Source: an uncultured Candidatus Peregrinibacteria bacterium
GTDB lineage: Bacteria; Patescibacteriota; Gracilibacteria; Peribacterales; Peribacteraceae
Length of the DNA: 8,385 bases
Assembly (NCBI GenBank): GCA_913054215.1
Contig: CAJXJE010000028.1
Coordinates: 1-8,385 of the forward strand
Direction of reading: 5' to 3'
The position numbers and the translations under genes are program-made. Below, piece after piece: positions 1-5,567 of this stretch. The notes below the pieces were generated by a model that ran no database searches, was not told where the DNA came from, and saw nothing but the letters and a program-made list of their open reading frames with translations. The first letter of the stretch is position 1, and every line of letters starts with the position of its first letter.

Positions 1-1
1 A

Positions 2-364
2 AGGAGGCAGAACTATCTGCGAGATACACAACGGCGGCGTATTCAAGAGGACTTGGATGCTCGAGGCTACACCGGAATAAGTCGTGCTGATTCAAAATAC
101 AGAAACAGTGATAATCGCGCACAAGATTCTATACTCCGTAGGATTCGCCGTGCAGAGCGTGGTGGTCTGCGATTACGGGCGATTTCCAGTCCAAGAAATT
201 ATAGTAAGCAAACCACAGCTGATAAACGTGCACGTGCAGCGGCCTACCGCAAGCGAATTGTTGATACGCAAATTAAACGATACAGCGAAATGGATAATGT
301 TGACTGTAGTATCTTCAGTGGTCGCAGACAGGCGAAGTGTTATTACAGAAGCAGAACCAACTAA
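2..364 (+). CDS. C-terminal part of an Arg-rich basic protein of unknown function (5' end outside window)
   Basis: The frame is open from the left edge to a TAA at 362-364, giving 120 visible residues; the true start lies outside the window. I do not recognise the family. The visible part is strongly basic, with many Arg and Lys (runs such as RRR and LRRIRRAERGG), and it ends with two cysteines spaced C-x10-C in a segment reading CSIFSGRRQAKC about 20 residues from the C-terminus. Codon use looks like real coding (frequent GAT, CGT, GCA, AAT), and the competing frame starting at 84 is closed by a stop at 78-80. The gene converges on uvrB and the two overlap by 4 nt at their stop codons, typical of a packed genome. 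The Cys pair hints at a disulfide, and so perhaps an exported protein, but no signal peptide can be seen here. Function unknown. Confidence 0.6.
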   Translation, partial: RRQNYLRDTQRRRIQEDLDARGYTGISRADSKYRNSDNRAQDSILRRIRRAERGGLRLRAISSPRNYSKQTTADKRARAAAYRKRIVDTQIKRYSEMDNVDCSIFSGRRQAKCYYRSRTN

Positions 365-2343
365 AGTTCTTTCTTGAGTAGATCAATCTCATCGCGCAAG
401 TCTGCGGCTTTCTCGAACTCATAGTTTCTGGCTGCGAGGGCCATTTGGCTTTCCATCTCCTCAATAAGGCGCTTCTTCTCGTCTTTGGGTATCCTGGTGT
501 GGTCACGCTTGGGACGACGAAGCTCGAGGGCTTTTTCGCCATCGGCAATATCGTGAATGGCTTTGATGATGGTCTTCGGGGTAATGCCGTGCTTCTTGTT
601 ATGGGCATCTTGAATTTCTCGACGACGATTCGTTTCGTCCAAAGCACCCCTTATCGCATCCGTTTCTTTATCCGCATACAGCGTGACATGTCCGTTGATG
701 TTTCGTGCTGCACGACCAATGGTTTGGATGAGTGCATCGCGCGAGCGGAGGAACCCTTGTTTGTCGGCATCGAGAATGGCGATGAAGCTCACCTCCGGGA
801 GGTCGAGTCCTTCGCGTAACAGATTGATACCCACGATGATATCGATCTCTCCAAGTCGCAGTAGTCTGAGGATTTCGATACGTTCGAAGGTATCGATATC
901 ACTGTGCAGATACCGAACGTTATAACCTTGATCGCGCAGGTATTCATCGAGTTGCTCTGCAGACTTTTTGGTAAGTGTGGTCAGAAGGATGCGCTCTCCT
1001 CGTGCGATAGTTTCGTTAAGCTCTTTGGTGATGTCATCGATCTGGTTCTTGGTCGGTTTGACAGTGACGATAGGATCAAGCAGTCCCGTTGGACGAATGA
1101 TTTGCTCGACGATGTTTTTCTTATCCGTGTTTTTATACTCGTACTTTCCGGGTGTTGCTGAGGTGTAGATTTTTTGATGCGTGCGCGCTTCGAATTCCTC
1201 AAACTTTAGTGGGCGGTTGTCGTGTGCACTCGGGAGGCGGAAACCATATTCAATGAGCGTCTGTTTGCGCGAGCGGTTTCCTTCGTACATTCCTCCAACT
1301 TGGGGGACCGAAATGTGCGACTCATCGATGAACATCAGGAAATCATCCGGGAAGTAATCGAGGAGAGTACTAGGGGGCAGATCTGGTAAGCCATTGTTGT
1401 TTAAGTAGCGCATGTAGTTTTCGATTCCGGTGCAATAGCCCGTCTCCATCATCATTTCGATGTCATACTCTGTGCGTGTTCTGATGCGTTCTGCTTTGGC
1501 GAGTTCTCCTGCATCGGAGAGTTGCTTTTCTCTGATGTCGAGATCCCGTTTGATACCCTCTATCGCTTGATCGATCTTTTCTTTCGTCGTTACGTTGTGC
1601 GCTGCAGGAAACACAACAACTTTTTGCAGATCGGTAATGAGTTCACCGGTGAAACTATCGACCTCTTGAATAGTTTCAATTTCATCGAACGGCATTTCGA
1701 TGCGAAACACCGTGTCTCCACCCGGAGGGAAAATTTCTACGGTGTCTCCGAGGACGTGAAACTGTGACTGACGGAACTCGATACCGCTACGGGTGTACTG
1801 AATGTCTGTGAGTTGCCGCAGCAATGTATCGCGTTGGATCTGCTGTCCTCGTTCGAGCGTCATGGCGAGAGCTTCGTAGTCTGCGACATTACCCAAACCG
1901 TAAATACAGCTAACGGAAGCCACGATGATAACATCCTTACGTGTGAGAAGATTGTGCGTTGCTGCGTGACGATACTTGTTGATTTCGTCGTTGATGGATG
2001 CATCTTTCTCGATGTAGGTATCGGTCGCTGGCATGTATGCCTCTGGTTGGTAGTAGTCATAGTAGGAGACGAAGTAGGAAACGGCGTTATCGGGGAAGAA
2101 CCCTTGAAACTCCGAGCACAGCTGTGCAGCTAAGGTTTTGTTGTGTGCAAGAACGATCGTCGGCCTTTGTAGTTCCTGAATGATGTTTGCTACGGTAAAA
2201 GTCTTTCCTGTTCCGGTAGCCCCGAGGAGAATTTGGTGCTTCTCTCCTGCTTTGATGGTTTTAAGTAGTTTCTTGATAGCCTCTGGTTGATCTCCAGTGG
2301 GTTTGAAATCTGATACGAGCCGGAAAGGAATGTCTTTTGGCAT
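361..2343 (-). CDS. uvrB: UvrABC system protein B (excinuclease ABC subunit B)
   Basis: DNA-damage recognition helicase of nucleotide excision repair. UvrA loads it at lesions, and it then recruits the UvrC nuclease in the cytoplasm. The 660-residue length is close to the usual 660-675. Visible motifs in order: Walker A GATGTGKT (41-48); the damage-probing beta-hairpin around YYDYYQPEAY (94-103); Walker B DESH (340-343) followed by the PQVGGMYEGNRSRK segment; GINLLREGLDLPE (505-517); motif VI QTIGRAARN (540-548); and a C-terminal UVR motif (about 625-660) that would contact UvrC. All ATPase motifs look intact. The frame is open upstream to 2526, but I start at the ATG at 2343: it gives the canonical N-terminus (FKPTGDQPEAI at 13-23), and the extension would run into the divergent gene. 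There is no Shine-Dalgarno, and a -10 box ends 8 nt upstream. The TAG stop overlaps the stop of the convergent gene. Confidence 0.97.
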   Translation of the reverse strand: MPKDIPFRLVSDFKPTGDQPEAIKKLLKTIKAGEKHQILLGATGTGKTFTVANIIQELQRPTIVLAHNKTLAAQLCSEFQGFFPDNAVSYFVSYYDYYQPEAYMPATDTYIEKDASINDEINKYRHAATHNLLTRKDVIIVASVSCIYGLGNVADYEALAMTLERGQQIQRDTLLRQLTDIQYTRSGIEFRQSQFHVLGDTVEIFPPGGDTVFRIEMPFDEIETIQEVDSFTGELITDLQKVVVFPAAHNVTTKEKIDQAIEGIKRDLDIREKQLSDAGELAKAERIRTRTEYDIEMMMETGYCTGIENYMRYLNNNGLPDLPPSTLLDYFPDDFLMFIDESHISVPQVGGMYEGNRSRKQTLIEYGFRLPSAHDNRPLKFEEFEARTHQKIYTSATPGKYEYKNTDKKNIVEQIIRPTGLLDPIVTVKPTKNQIDDITKELNETIARGERILLTTLTKKSAEQLDEYLRDQGYNVRYLHSDIDTFERIEILRLLRLGEIDIIVGINLLREGLDLPEVSFIAILDADKQGFLRSRDALIQTIGRAARNINGHVTLYADKETDAIRGALDETNRRREIQDAHNKKHGITPKTIIKAIHDIADGEKALELRRPKRDHTRIPKDEKKRLIEEMESQMALAARNYEFEKAADLRDEIDLLKKEL

Positions 2344-2351
2344 GTCGATGT

Positions 2352-2379
2352 ATTGTACAGAGGCTTGATGTATGATCAA
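2352..2379 (-). promoter_or_regulatory. Probable promoter of uvrB giving a nearly leaderless mRNA
   Basis: On the minus strand TTGATC (2379-2374, 4 of 6 to TTGACA) and TACAAT (2357-2352, 5 of 6 to TATAAT) are separated by 16 bp. The -10 box ends 8 nt before the ATG at 2343, so transcription would begin 1-2 nt before the start codon. No LexA-type box is apparent. Confidence 0.55.
2371..2376 (+). promoter_or_regulatory. Possible -10 box for the 197-aa gene
   Basis: TATGAT matches the -10 consensus at 5 of 6 positions and ends 19 nt before the ATG at 2396, implying a leader of about 13 nt without a Shine-Dalgarno. No convincing -35 lies at the right distance. The box sits inside the uvrB promoter on the other strand, so the two promoters would overlap. 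Confidence 0.35.
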
Positions 2380-2395
2380 ATAGTCTACCCGCTTT

Positions 2396-2989
2396 ATGTC
2401 TTCTCTTAATAACAACGACGAGCAGCTTCCAGCTCTCTCTGAGGTAGAGAAGCAAGAACGAGCAGAATTCGAAAGTATACAAATTGATATGTATACAATA
2501 CTGATGCGTCTACGCCGAGATCTCAAAGCATTATTTGACGGTCAGGACACGTTTCCAAAGAATGATCCGGCAGCAAAGATGTTATTACCAGTATCCCTTG
2601 ATGTCCTGGATCCAGGTCCAAATAACGAACACACTGAGCCATATTACGAAATAGTCCCGGGAATCGCTATCGTCGTAGAACAGACGCGAGAGTTAACACA
2701 TGGTGTGGAAATTGAACACGAACACCTTGTACGGGAAACTTCATACCTCAGTCCTGCATTAGCGTTACGCATAATCAAACTGCTACAACCGGATAACTTC
2801 CGGAACTACGTAGAATATTACCTACGCTTTGCGAAAGAATTTCGAAAAGCGGCCGTACTGGCCGAACGCAATAATCGTGATTATGCGACAGTCGCCGCAG
2901 ATCAACAGATGATAGAAGAGGCCGCAAAAATAGGATATAAAACTTTAACAGGAAAAGAGCTAGATACTGAGTGGCCAGCATATGGCTGA
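2396..2989 (+). CDS. Uncharacterised 197-aa cytoplasmic protein
   Basis: I do not recognise this family. The protein has no signal peptide or membrane segment. It starts with a polar, acidic stretch (1-30), followed by a basic helix-like segment (MRLRRDLKALFDGQ, about 37-50), a proline-containing middle (about 54-85) and a mostly helical C-terminal half with charged heptad-like stretches (LRFAKEFRKAAVLAERN, about 143-159). It ends with TGA. It is transcribed divergently from uvrB across a 52-bp gap and followed by serS after 65 bp on the same strand. The ATG at 2396 is the first good start. A second in-frame ATG at 2489 (residue 32) would also follow a TATACA hexamer by 7 nt, so a shorter form starting there cannot be excluded. 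There is no Shine-Dalgarno at either start. That it is a gene is fairly secure from frame length and compact spacing; its function is unknown. Confidence 0.75.
   Translation: MSSLNNNDEQLPALSEVEKQERAEFESIQIDMYTILMRLRRDLKALFDGQDTFPKNDPAAKMLLPVSLDVLDPGPNNEHTEPYYEIVPGIAIVVEQTRELTHGVEIEHEHLVRETSYLSPALALRIIKLLQPDNFRNYVEYYLRFAKEFRKAAVLAERNNRDYATVAADQQMIEEAAKIGYKTLTGKELDTEWPAYG
2475..2496. repeat. 22-bp dyad, GTATACA-N8-TGTATAC, inside the 197-aa gene
   Basis: Two perfect 7-bp inverted arms (2475-2481 and 2490-2496) flank an 8-bp spacer near the 5' end of the coding region. This resembles a dimeric regulator site in form. It could equally be a chance result of the local codons, and no regulator can be named. 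Confidence 0.3.
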
Positions 2990-3041
2990 GCTCTAGACCA
3001 TGGTTCCTTGGGGAAAATGTGGAAATTTAGACGAATACCGG

Positions 3042-3047
3042 TACTCT
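3042..3047 (+). promoter_or_regulatory. Weak -10-like hexamer directly upstream of serS
   Basis: TACTCT matches TATAAT at only 3 of 6 positions, but it ends 7 nt before the ATG at 3055, the same spacing seen at other starts in this window. No -35 was found. The gap holds no Shine-Dalgarno, so serS is either translated from a leaderless mRNA or reads through from the upstream gene. Confidence 0.25.
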
Positions 3048-3054
3048 AGTAGCA

Positions 3055-4350
3055 ATGATTGACCTCCAAGATCTGCGCACTCGGCCAGACGCCTACAAGA
3101 AGGCGGCGAAGGATAAAAACCTCACGATTGATTTCGATGCGTTTTTGAAGTTGGACAATAAGCGCAAAGAGTTGATCCCCGCTGTGGAAGATAAGCGTGC
3201 GAAGCAAAATGAAGCGAGTAAGCAGATCCCGAATATGAAGGGCAAAGAAAAAGAAGCACTCCTGAGTGAGATGAAAACACTGAGTGATGGCTTGAAGAAA
3301 GCAGAAGCTGCCCTGAAAGAAGTCGAAGTTGAGTGGAAGGATATGCAACTGATGTTTCCCTCTGTACCACTGGATAGTGTGCCCGTAGGCAAAGACGAGG
3401 GAGGAAACACTGAAGTGCGAAAAGTTGGAGAGCTGCCGACGTTTGATTTCGAGCCAAAAGATCACGTTACGCTTGGTGAAGCGCTAGATATTATTGATCT
3501 CCCTCGCGGGGCAAAGGTCAGTGGTGCACGGAATTACTTTCTGAAGGGTGACGGTGCAAGACTGCAACAAGCAGTGATGCGTTTTACAATGGACCATTTG
3601 CATGCAAAAGGATTCACCTTATTCTGTCCGCCACTCATGGCAACGTACGACTGCTTTATGGGAACAGGATTCTTTCCGGGAGCGGACGAGAATCAGATTT
3701 ACGTTGTCGGTGGTAAAAACGATGATGGTGCACTCGAGAGTGACGACCTCTATTTGATCGGAACATCTGAAGTGACAGTCTGTAGTTATCACAAAGATGA
3801 GATAGTGGAGACTAAAGATCTACCGATGCGTTACGCAGGGTACAGTGCATGTTTCCGTAGAGAGGCTGGAACGTATGGAAAGGATACAAAGGGCCTCTAT
3901 CGTGTGCATCAGTTTGAAAAAGTAGAACAGGTGGTGCTCTGCAGAGCAGATCAAGAGGAAGCGCTGAAGCTGTTTGAGGAGATCCGTAATAATGCCGAAG
4001 AAGTGTTGCAAGCACTTAAACTCCCGTACCGTGTGATCGATGTGTGTACCGGAGACATGGGTAAAGCCAAGGTATTTATGCAGGACATCGAAACATGGAT
4101 GCCCAGCCGTGACTCATACGGGGAAACACACAGTTGCAGCTACCTCGGAGACTTCCAAGCGCGCAGACTCAATATTCGCTACGACGACGGAGGAGAGAAG
4201 AAGTTCTGTCACACCCTCAATAACACCTGTATCGCTAGCCCGAGGATCTTGATCCCTATCATCGAGATCTATCAGAATGCCGATGGTACTATTACTGTTC
4301 CGGAAGTCTTAAGGTCCTATATGAGCGGTCAGGAAGTGATTGGAGAATAA
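3055..4350 (+). CDS. serS: Seryl-tRNA synthetase
   Basis: Class II aminoacyl-tRNA synthetase that charges tRNA-Ser with serine using ATP, a homodimer in the cytoplasm. The 431-residue length is typical. The N-terminal MIDLQDLRTRPDAY is the usual SerRS opening. Residues about 27-100 form the long antiparallel coiled-coil arm, rich in Lys and Glu, that grips the tRNA-Ser variable arm. Catalytic-domain landmarks follow: motif 1 region about 160-210, the serine-site TSE (237-239, as GTSEV where PTSE is commoner), motif 2 FRRE (267-270), GETHSCSYLGDFQARR (356-371), and motif 3 around LNNTCIASPR with Arg397. The NNT form in place of NGS in motif 3 is a tolerated variant. All key residues appear present, so the enzyme should be active. 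It lacks a Shine-Dalgarno and is followed by a hairpin terminator. Confidence 0.97.
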   Translation: MIDLQDLRTRPDAYKKAAKDKNLTIDFDAFLKLDNKRKELIPAVEDKRAKQNEASKQIPNMKGKEKEALLSEMKTLSDGLKKAEAALKEVEVEWKDMQLMFPSVPLDSVPVGKDEGGNTEVRKVGELPTFDFEPKDHVTLGEALDIIDLPRGAKVSGARNYFLKGDGARLQQAVMRFTMDHLHAKGFTLFCPPLMATYDCFMGTGFFPGADENQIYVVGGKNDDGALESDDLYLIGTSEVTVCSYHKDEIVETKDLPMRYAGYSACFRREAGTYGKDTKGLYRVHQFEKVEQVVLCRADQEEALKLFEEIRNNAEEVLQALKLPYRVIDVCTGDMGKAKVFMQDIETWMPSRDSYGETHSCSYLGDFQARRLNIRYDDGGEKKFCHTLNNTCIASPRILIPIIEIYQNADGTITVPEVLRSYMSGQEVIGE

Positions 4351-4353
4351 GCT

Positions 4354-4376
4354 TTGGCTTATGTAAGCCAATTCTT
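4354..4376 (+). terminator. Hairpin terminator after serS
   Basis: TTGGCTT (4354-4360) and AAGCCAA (4365-4371) form a perfect 7-bp stem around the loop ATGT, followed by TTCTT. The stem starts 4 nt after the serS stop. The T tract is short, so termination may be partial. Confidence 0.6.
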
Positions 4377-4401
4377 GACTCTTCAAGGGAATCTGTTTCT
4401 A

Positions 4402-4410
4402 TGCTATACT
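4402..4410 (+). promoter_or_regulatory. Extended -10 promoter for the two-gene unit
   Basis: TGC followed by TATACT fits the extended -10 form TGn-TATAAT (5 of 6 in the hexamer), which can work without a strong -35. A TTGACT lies at 4375-4380, but its 24-bp spacing is too long. Transcription would start near 4417, leaving about 22 nt before the ATG at 4439 with no Shine-Dalgarno. Confidence 0.5.
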
Positions 4411-4438
4411 ATTCAGATACATACTTTTCTACCAACTC

Positions 4439-4864
4439 ATGTTTCTCCTTCTCGCAGGATCTACCGAAATGGCCCGGGCGCTCATCGTTGATGAGTTCCT
4501 TGGAAACCATGATGACTGGCGACACTTGGCACTGGAAGATATTCAAGAACAAGATATAGAGATGGAAGAGGGTATGGAGATGAATGAAGAAGATGTTTTC
4601 GGATTTCAAATGGCTTTTATGACGATGGTTGCATGTGAATGTGCCAAAGAAGCGAGGGCAAAAGGACACCGCATTTTGATTACCTGCCCAGAAACAGAGA
4701 TGTTAGAAGGTATCTACAATGAGATTGAGGAGCCTATTGTGAGTGTATTTCTCGGACTAGAAGGTGAGGCAGATGGCTTTGATCACGTCATAAACAGCAG
4801 CGAGAAGTCTATGGTTGAGGTCTGTAAATTCCTCAACGATATTATTCAAGCAACCCCTGCGTAA
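4439..4864 (+). CDS. P-loop kinase-like protein with a degenerate Walker A, paired with a receiver
   Basis: I do not recognise a named family. The N-terminus MFLLLAGSTEMARALIVDEF has the layout of a first beta-strand, P-loop and helix of small nucleotide kinases, but the loop reads G7-STEM-A12-R13-A14 where a working Walker A has GxxxxGK[ST]. All three diagnostic positions are changed. WRHLALEDI (27-35) sits where such kinases carry their substrate or magnesium acidic residue, and GHRILITCP (76-84) and IVSVFLGLE (100-108) look like further core strands. A Glu/Met-rich stretch (about 36-52) separates the halves. If the fold is right, nucleotide binding or catalysis is probably lost, making this a pseudo-enzyme or binding partner. 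The next gene begins on the base after the TAA, suggesting coupled translation and a shared task. A later ATG at 4469 has an AGGA 9 nt upstream, but starting there would delete the P-loop-like strand. The fold call is inference. Confidence 0.7.
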   Translation: MFLLLAGSTEMARALIVDEFLGNHDDWRHLALEDIQEQDIEMEEGMEMNEEDVFGFQMAFMTMVACECAKEARAKGHRILITCPETEMLEGIYNEIEEPIVSVFLGLEGEADGFDHVINSSEKSMVEVCKFLNDIIQATPA

Positions 4865-5236
4865 ATGATCTTCCTCATCGCCGACGATAATGATGCGAAG
4901 GCGAACTGGCTTGAGGCCATGGTGGAGAAGTCCGGTATTGCTGAAGCAGTGATTCGTGCTCGTACGACAGAGGAGGCGAAAGAGCTTATTGATTCCCGGA
5001 AGCCAGAAGGTGCTTTTATAGACTATGAAATGCCCTCAGAAGACGGTCCTGCTGTTATCGCCTATCTACTTACAAACGTACCCTCAGCAAAGGTTGCTAT
5101 GGTGAGTTCGAGTAACTCCAGTGAATACCATGCAGACGCAGAGGCTGCAGGAGCTTTATCCTACATTTGTACGTCATTTGAGGAGGAGGATGTTGTGGAG
5201 AAGGTGATGGATACACTGGAAGAGTGGAAATTATAA
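4865..5236 (+). CDS. Single-domain response regulator (CheY-like receiver, atypical)
   Basis: A 123-residue stand-alone receiver domain with no output domain, so it would act through protein contacts rather than DNA binding. The opening MIFLIADDND carries the acidic pair D7/D8 that binds magnesium. FIDYEMP places the phospho-acceptor at D53. VSSSNS supplies the conserved Ser/Thr at S81, and Y100 is the switch aromatic. The conserved Lys near the start of loop beta5-alpha5 is missing: the segment reads YICTSF where family members have Y-I-x-K-P-F, so Lys is replaced by Thr103 and Pro by Ser104. That suggests altered phosphorylation chemistry or a constitutive role. It starts immediately after the preceding gene's stop (TAA|ATG), with no Shine-Dalgarno, so translation is probably coupled. 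No histidine kinase lies in the window. Confidence 0.9.
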   Translation: MIFLIADDNDAKANWLEAMVEKSGIAEAVIRARTTEEAKELIDSRKPEGAFIDYEMPSEDGPAVIAYLLTNVPSAKVAMVSSSNSSEYHADAEAAGALSYICTSFEEEDVVEKVMDTLEEWKL

Positions 5237-5260
5237 TAATTGCTAAGTTTTGGTAATTAT
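5236..5260. repeat. Inverted repeat over the -35 of the small membrane protein gene
   Basis: ATAATTGC (5236-5243) pairs with GGTAATTAT at 5253-5260 through 8 positions, including one G-T wobble, around a 9-nt loop. The left arm covers the first four bases of the -35 box TTGCTA at 5240-5245. It could be an operator or a weak hairpin after the receiver gene. A 10-bp direct repeat, TTATAATAAT, also occurs at 5231-5240 and 5262-5271, the second copy containing the -10 box. Confidence 0.4.
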
Positions 5261-5268
5261 GTTATAAT
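5240..5268 (+). promoter_or_regulatory. Sigma70-type promoter for the 78-aa membrane protein
   Basis: TTGCTA (5240-5245, 4 of 6) and a perfect TATAAT (5263-5268) are separated by 17 bp, the best promoter in the window. Transcription should start near 5275, about 20 nt before the ATG at 5295. That leader has no Shine-Dalgarno. Confidence 0.7.
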
Positions 5269-5294
5269 AATACTCGTACACAAAATCCTTCGCC

Positions 5295-5531
5295 ATGGCA
5301 CATAAGCGTTCCGTCCCAAAGGCTATAGCCCTCACTATTGGAGTTGCTCTCATGCTTCCTGTAGCTACGTCGTGGCAGAGTATGTTTGGCTCTGTTCATA
5401 AGGCTATCGGTAGCTCTATTACCATGGATTCTGCCAATGCAGAAAAGGAGCGTATGGAAGGAGAGATGGAGGCAATGCGATTACAAATGGAGAAGCTCCA
5501 ACTGTTAATAGAGAGATTAGAGACAAATTAG
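5295..5531 (+). CDS. Small membrane-anchored or secreted coiled-coil protein (78 aa)
   Basis: I do not recognise a family. The protein has a basic N-terminus (MAHKRSVPK), one hydrophobic segment (about 10-25, AIALTIGVALMLPVAT) and a polar middle, then a charged, heptad-patterned C-terminal helix (about 49-77) rich in Glu, Met, Leu and Lys. This layout fits a single-pass membrane protein or a cleaved signal peptide followed by a coiled coil that could form oligomers outside the membrane. ATS or similar around residues 24-26 might be cut by signal peptidase I, but the site is unclear. The gene has its own strong promoter, separate from the receiver unit before it and the glycosyltransferase after it, which supports it being a real gene despite its length. 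A structural or scaffolding role at the envelope is a guess. Confidence 0.75.
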   Translation: MAHKRSVPKAIALTIGVALMLPVATSWQSMFGSVHKAIGSSITMDSANAEKERMEGEMEAMRLQMEKLQLLIERLETN

Positions 5532-5539
5532 AAAATTTG
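5524..5539 (+). terminator. Weak AT-rich hairpin after the small membrane protein
   Basis: CAAATT (5524-5529) and AATTTG (5534-5539) form a perfect 6-bp stem around AGAA and include the stop codon at 5529-5531. Only a mixed CTTCTTTGTT follows and the stem is AT-rich, so its strength as a terminator is doubtful. Confidence 0.25.
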
Positions 5540-5555
5540 CTTCTTTGTTCTACGT

Positions 5556-5561
5556 TATCAT
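5556..5561 (+). promoter_or_regulatory. -10 box positioned for a leaderless glycosyltransferase mRNA
   Basis: TATCAT (5 of 6 to TATAAT) ends 6 nt before the ATG at 5568, so transcription would start on or next to the A of the start codon. No clear -35 is found at 16-18 bp. Confidence 0.4.
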
Positions 5562-5567
5562 AAGAGC

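Noticed and set aside
84..377. Plus-strand 97-aa frame overlapping the partial basic protein
   Set aside because: It is closed upstream by a stop at 78-80, has poorer codon use, and runs 17 nt into uvrB. The frame ending at 364 is open to the window edge and ends at the uvrB stop.
2344..2526. Upstream extension of the uvrB reading frame by 61 codons
   Set aside because: The extra residues do not resemble UvrB, overlap the divergent 197-aa gene, and lie upstream of a good -10 box that fits the ATG at 2343.
2998..3013. Palindromes ACCATGGT and CCATGGTTCCTTGG as a terminator before serS
   Set aside because: They have no T tract and no stable long stem; more likely chance palindromes.
2987..3050. 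Reading TGA as Gly (Gracilibacteria-type code) so that the 197-aa gene extends about 20 codons
   Set aside because: No recognised gene in the window has an in-frame TGA, and the extension shows no conserved character. The standard code fits.
3046..3465. Minus-strand frames of 105-139 aa opposite the serS coiled-coil arm
   Set aside because: They are Leu/Phe/Ser-rich mirror translations of the Lys/Glu-rich arm; the plus strand is clearly serS.
4469..4864. Later ATG with upstream AGGA as start of the 141-aa protein
   Set aside because: It would remove the hydrophobic strand and loop that give the protein its kinase-like layout, and SD sites are absent at all other starts here. It is kept only as an alternative.
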